A DNA stretch of 14,207 nucleotides from CAYQQU01 sp964419545 (lineage in GTDB: Bacteria; Bacteroidota; Bacteroidia; Chitinophagales; Saprospiraceae), in assembly GCA_964419545.1 (NCBI GenBank), contig CAYQQU010000105.1:1-14207 (forward strand). The letters are read 5' to 3'. The notes under the pieces are model-generated. The model searched no databases, was not told the origin of the DNA, and worked only from the letters and a program-made list of their open reading frames with translations. Numbering within the stretch: the stretch's first letter is position 1; the number at the start of each line of letters is the position of its first letter. Shown piece by piece: positions 12,505 to 14,207 of this stretch. A program made the position numbers and the translations under genes.

Positions 12505-13218
12505 ATGCAGCTCAAGCGCATCCAACACTATCTCGGCGAATACCGCCGCTTCCTGAACGGCCCGCGTGCTGAAACCCGTCTGTACTACTGGGAGTCGCAG
12601 CGCTGCTTTCAGGAAAACTGGGATCTGCGCGCCGAGGACCTCGCCGCCGTATACGATCGCAGCCTGCAAAACAGCCGGACGCGCCGCCTCTGGAACCGCG
12701 AAAACTACGCGCCGAAAGCCATGCTGCTGAAGTTTTTCGAACTGGAGCCCGATTATGTCCGCCATCTGTTTACCGACCTGTTCAACGAAGATAAAGAAGT
12801 GACCGGCCGCGCCCAGCGCTTCGTCTTCTACTGTGACGAGCTGCTGCGCATGTACAAGGACAAATACCCGGCCCGCATCGAGAACAACCACTTCCACGAC
12901 GACGATTACGGCATGATCTCCCTGTATCTCGCCTTTCGCTACCCCGATCGCTACGCGCCTTACGACTTCGACGTGTTCGTCGACCTCCTGCGCCGGCTGG
13001 GCCGTCCCGACCTGCCCGCGGCTAATGACCTGGAACGCTATTTCAAGGTGATGCGGACGCTCTATAAAATGATGCAAAAAGATGAAGCCCTCCTCACTGC
13101 GCACCAGAAACGCCTGCGACCGGGGAAAGACTACGCCGGCGACAGCCTGCTGCTCGCTTTCGACTTCGCCGTTTTCTGTACCGAGCCCGACGCGGATCGC
13201 CGGGAATTTACCCCTTGA
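12505..13218 (+). CDS. Unassigned conserved-looking protein
   Basis: A 237-residue soluble protein without signal peptide or membrane helix, rich in aromatic and charged residues. Distinct blocks look conserved: RLYYWESQRCFQENWD (25-40), DRSLQNSRTRRLWNRENY (51-68), VFYCDELLRMYK (about 107-118), HFHDDDYGMISLYLAFRYP (about 129-147) and ERYFKVMRTLYKMM. The pattern reminds me of all-helical N-terminal segments found in some Bacteroidota McrB-like or AAA proteins, but no nucleotide-binding motif is present here and I cannot assign a function. It is divergent from the methyltransferase gene, 126 bases away. It has the GC-rich codon use of the resident genes, so it is more likely the old neighbour of the insertion site than part of the cassette. 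The next gene follows after 82 bases on the same strand. Confidence 0.75.
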   Translation: MQLKRIQHYLGEYRRFLNGPRAETRLYYWESQRCFQENWDLRAEDLAAVYDRSLQNSRTRRLWNRENYAPKAMLLKFFELEPDYVRHLFTDLFNEDKEVTGRAQRFVFYCDELLRMYKDKYPARIENNHFHDDDYGMISLYLAFRYPDRYAPYDFDVFVDLLRRLGRPDLPAANDLERYFKVMRTLYKMMQKDEALLTAHQKRLRPGKDYAGDSLLLAFDFAVFCTEPDADRREFTP

Positions 13219-13242
13219 ACCGACCAAAAATCCGTACTTTTA
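13215..13242 (+). promoter_or_regulatory. Candidate promoter of the endonuclease I gene
   Basis: TTG (13215-13217, overlapping the previous stop codon) is followed after 17 bases by TACTTTTA (13235-13242), a near match to TAnnTTTG. The expected start would be about 50 bases before the ATG at 13301. It resembles the candidate ahead of the CHU_C gene (TTG ... TACTTTTC). Confidence 0.3.
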
Positions 13243-13300
13243 TCCTGCAAAAGTCACCTCCCTCCACACCGGAAAATGAGCTTTCAATAGCTGTCGTCTC

Positions 13301-14207
13301 ATGAAAAAACTGATTCTCGGTTCGGTAATTGGCCTGTTTGCGATCGCCGGCCAGGCGCAGGGCCATCAACCCGTATTTCCCGATCAGGAAGGCGCGACCC
13401 TGATCGACAATCTTCGTCAGGCTTATCGCCCCGCTTTTGTTCTGCCCTTTAGCGACGCCCGCGACACCCTGTTCAGCCGCATCTACACGCGCAACGACAC
13501 CCTCACTTGCGTATACACCGGGCATCCGCTCTACATGGACCCCACCGCCGACCCGACCATGTGGGCTTTCCAGAACAACGCCCTCTGGGGCATCAATACC
13601 GAACACACCTGGCCGCGCGCCAAAGGGGCCGACGCCGGCAATCCGCGCGCCGATATGCACCACCTTCACCCTACGCGCATCGCCGTCAACGCCGCCCGCG
13701 CCAACCTGCCGTTCGCCGAAATCGCCGACACAGAGGCCGACAGTTGGTTTTATCTGACCATGACCCAGTCTTCCATCCCCAACGAAAATATCGACGGGTA
13801 TAGCGAAGCCAACAACCAGGGCTTCGAACCGCGCGAAGACCACAAAGGCAACGTCGCGCGCGCCATGTTCTACTTTTACACCGTCTACCGCAACGAAGCC
13901 GACCTGGCCGATCCCGACTATTTCGAACCGCAGCGCATCACCCTCTGCGAATGGCATCACCAGGACCCGGTAGATCAACTGGAATGGGACCGCACCTGGC
14001 TCATCGCTCAGTACCAGGACGGCAAGCCGAATCCCTTCGTACTCGATTGCACCCTGCCGGCCCGCTCCTATTGCCAGGATGTGGACCTGGATTGCGACCC
14101 GGTATCCAACCTGGCCGAACCTCCTTTTGCCCCGATTCAGGAACTACGCGCCCACCCAAGGGCAGACGCATTAAATGGCCAACACATCTTCTCTGTATTT
14201 ATCAGAC
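13301..14207 (+). CDS. Secreted endonuclease I family nuclease, 3' end beyond window
   Basis: The first 302 residues of an exported nuclease; the frame is still open at the window end. Residues 1-20 are a signal peptide (KKLILGSVIGLFAIAGQAQ). The endonuclease I (EndA/NucM/Vvn) core runs from about 35 to 240. It has GINTEHTWPR (97-106), with Glu101 and His102 as the metal ligand and general base by analogy with Vvn, then ADMHHLHPT (117-125), Asn130 in IAVNAARANLP as a second metal ligand, and FEPREDHKGNVARAMFYFY (175-193). The family cleaves DNA and RNA without sequence preference using magnesium. In Bacteroidota these enzymes often carry a C-terminal T9SS sorting domain, which would lie outside the window. 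A short Cys-rich stretch at about 250-265 (DCTLPARSYCQDVDLDC) marks the end of the core. Likely roles are scavenging extracellular DNA or matrix breakdown. Confidence 0.9.
   Translation, partial: MKKLILGSVIGLFAIAGQAQGHQPVFPDQEGATLIDNLRQAYRPAFVLPFSDARDTLFSRIYTRNDTLTCVYTGHPLYMDPTADPTMWAFQNNALWGINTEHTWPRAKGADAGNPRADMHHLHPTRIAVNAARANLPFAEIADTEADSWFYLTMTQSSIPNENIDGYSEANNQGFEPREDHKGNVARAMFYFYTVYRNEADLADPDYFEPQRITLCEWHHQDPVDQLEWDRTWLIAQYQDGKPNPFVLDCTLPARSYCQDVDLDCDPVSNLAEPPFAPIQELRAHPRADALNGQHIFSVFIR

Noticed and set aside
12406..13227. A 273-codon minus-strand frame
   Set aside because: It is antisense to the patterned 237-residue protein and shows no recognisable motif.
13208..13978. A 256-codon minus-strand frame
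   Set aside because: It is antisense to the endonuclease I gene, whose catalytic motifs are clear on the plus strand.

Overview
The window looks like a chromosomal segment from a marine-type Bacteroidota, most likely the Saprospiria/Lewinella-like branch. The evidence is a gliding-motility-associated C-terminal (CHU_C) protein, two surface proteins built for the type IX secretion system (T9SS), A-rich leaders in place of Shine-Dalgarno sites, and promoter-like sequences of the Bacteroidota type (TTG ... TAnnTTTG). The taxonomic placement is inference; there is no rRNA or marker gene here.

Layout. Bases 1-283 hold an octamer tandem array cut by the window edge and a pair of short tandem palindromes. 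On the minus strand follow a secreted CHU_C protein (284-2263) and, upstream of it, a Nudix hydrolase (2608-3165). A 168-base palindromic MITE-like element sits between them. About 700 bases without a secure gene (3166-3862) contain an orphan terminator, possible gene remnants and one good promoter. Two tandem paralogous beta-solenoid T9SS cargo proteins follow on the plus strand (3863-5407 and 5741-7390). Each ends in a copy of the same 3' module plus terminator. The second paralog carries a poly-aspartate insert of about 65 residues. It also has an in-frame TAG that removes the last 32 residues of its sorting domain. A charged coiled-coil protein (7628-8593, minus) and a membrane-anchored di-haem cytochrome c (8791-9729, plus) diverge around a perfect 19-bp hairpin.

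Bases 9891-12378 (minus strand) form a compact, visibly AT-richer restriction-modification cassette: a C5-cytosine methyltransferase, a DUF4928-like putative restriction endonuclease that overlaps it, and a Vsr mismatch endonuclease 3 bases further on. It has the look of a horizontally acquired defence module placed between resident GC-rich genes. Beyond it lie an unassigned conserved-looking protein (12505-13218) and the start of a secreted endonuclease I family nuclease (13301 to the window end).

How they work together. The three cassette genes form one functional unit: methylate, cleave unmethylated DNA, and repair the T:G mismatches left by 5-methylcytosine deamination. The CHU_C protein, the two paralogs and the nuclease are all exported and belong to the cell-surface/T9SS side of the cell. 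I saw no CRISPR array, tRNA or rRNA gene, or complete transposase. I did not find a clearly new multi-gene system. The most unusual signals are the poly-Asp paralog with its nonsense codon, the palindromic mobile element, and the set of intergenic hairpins and short-unit repeats.
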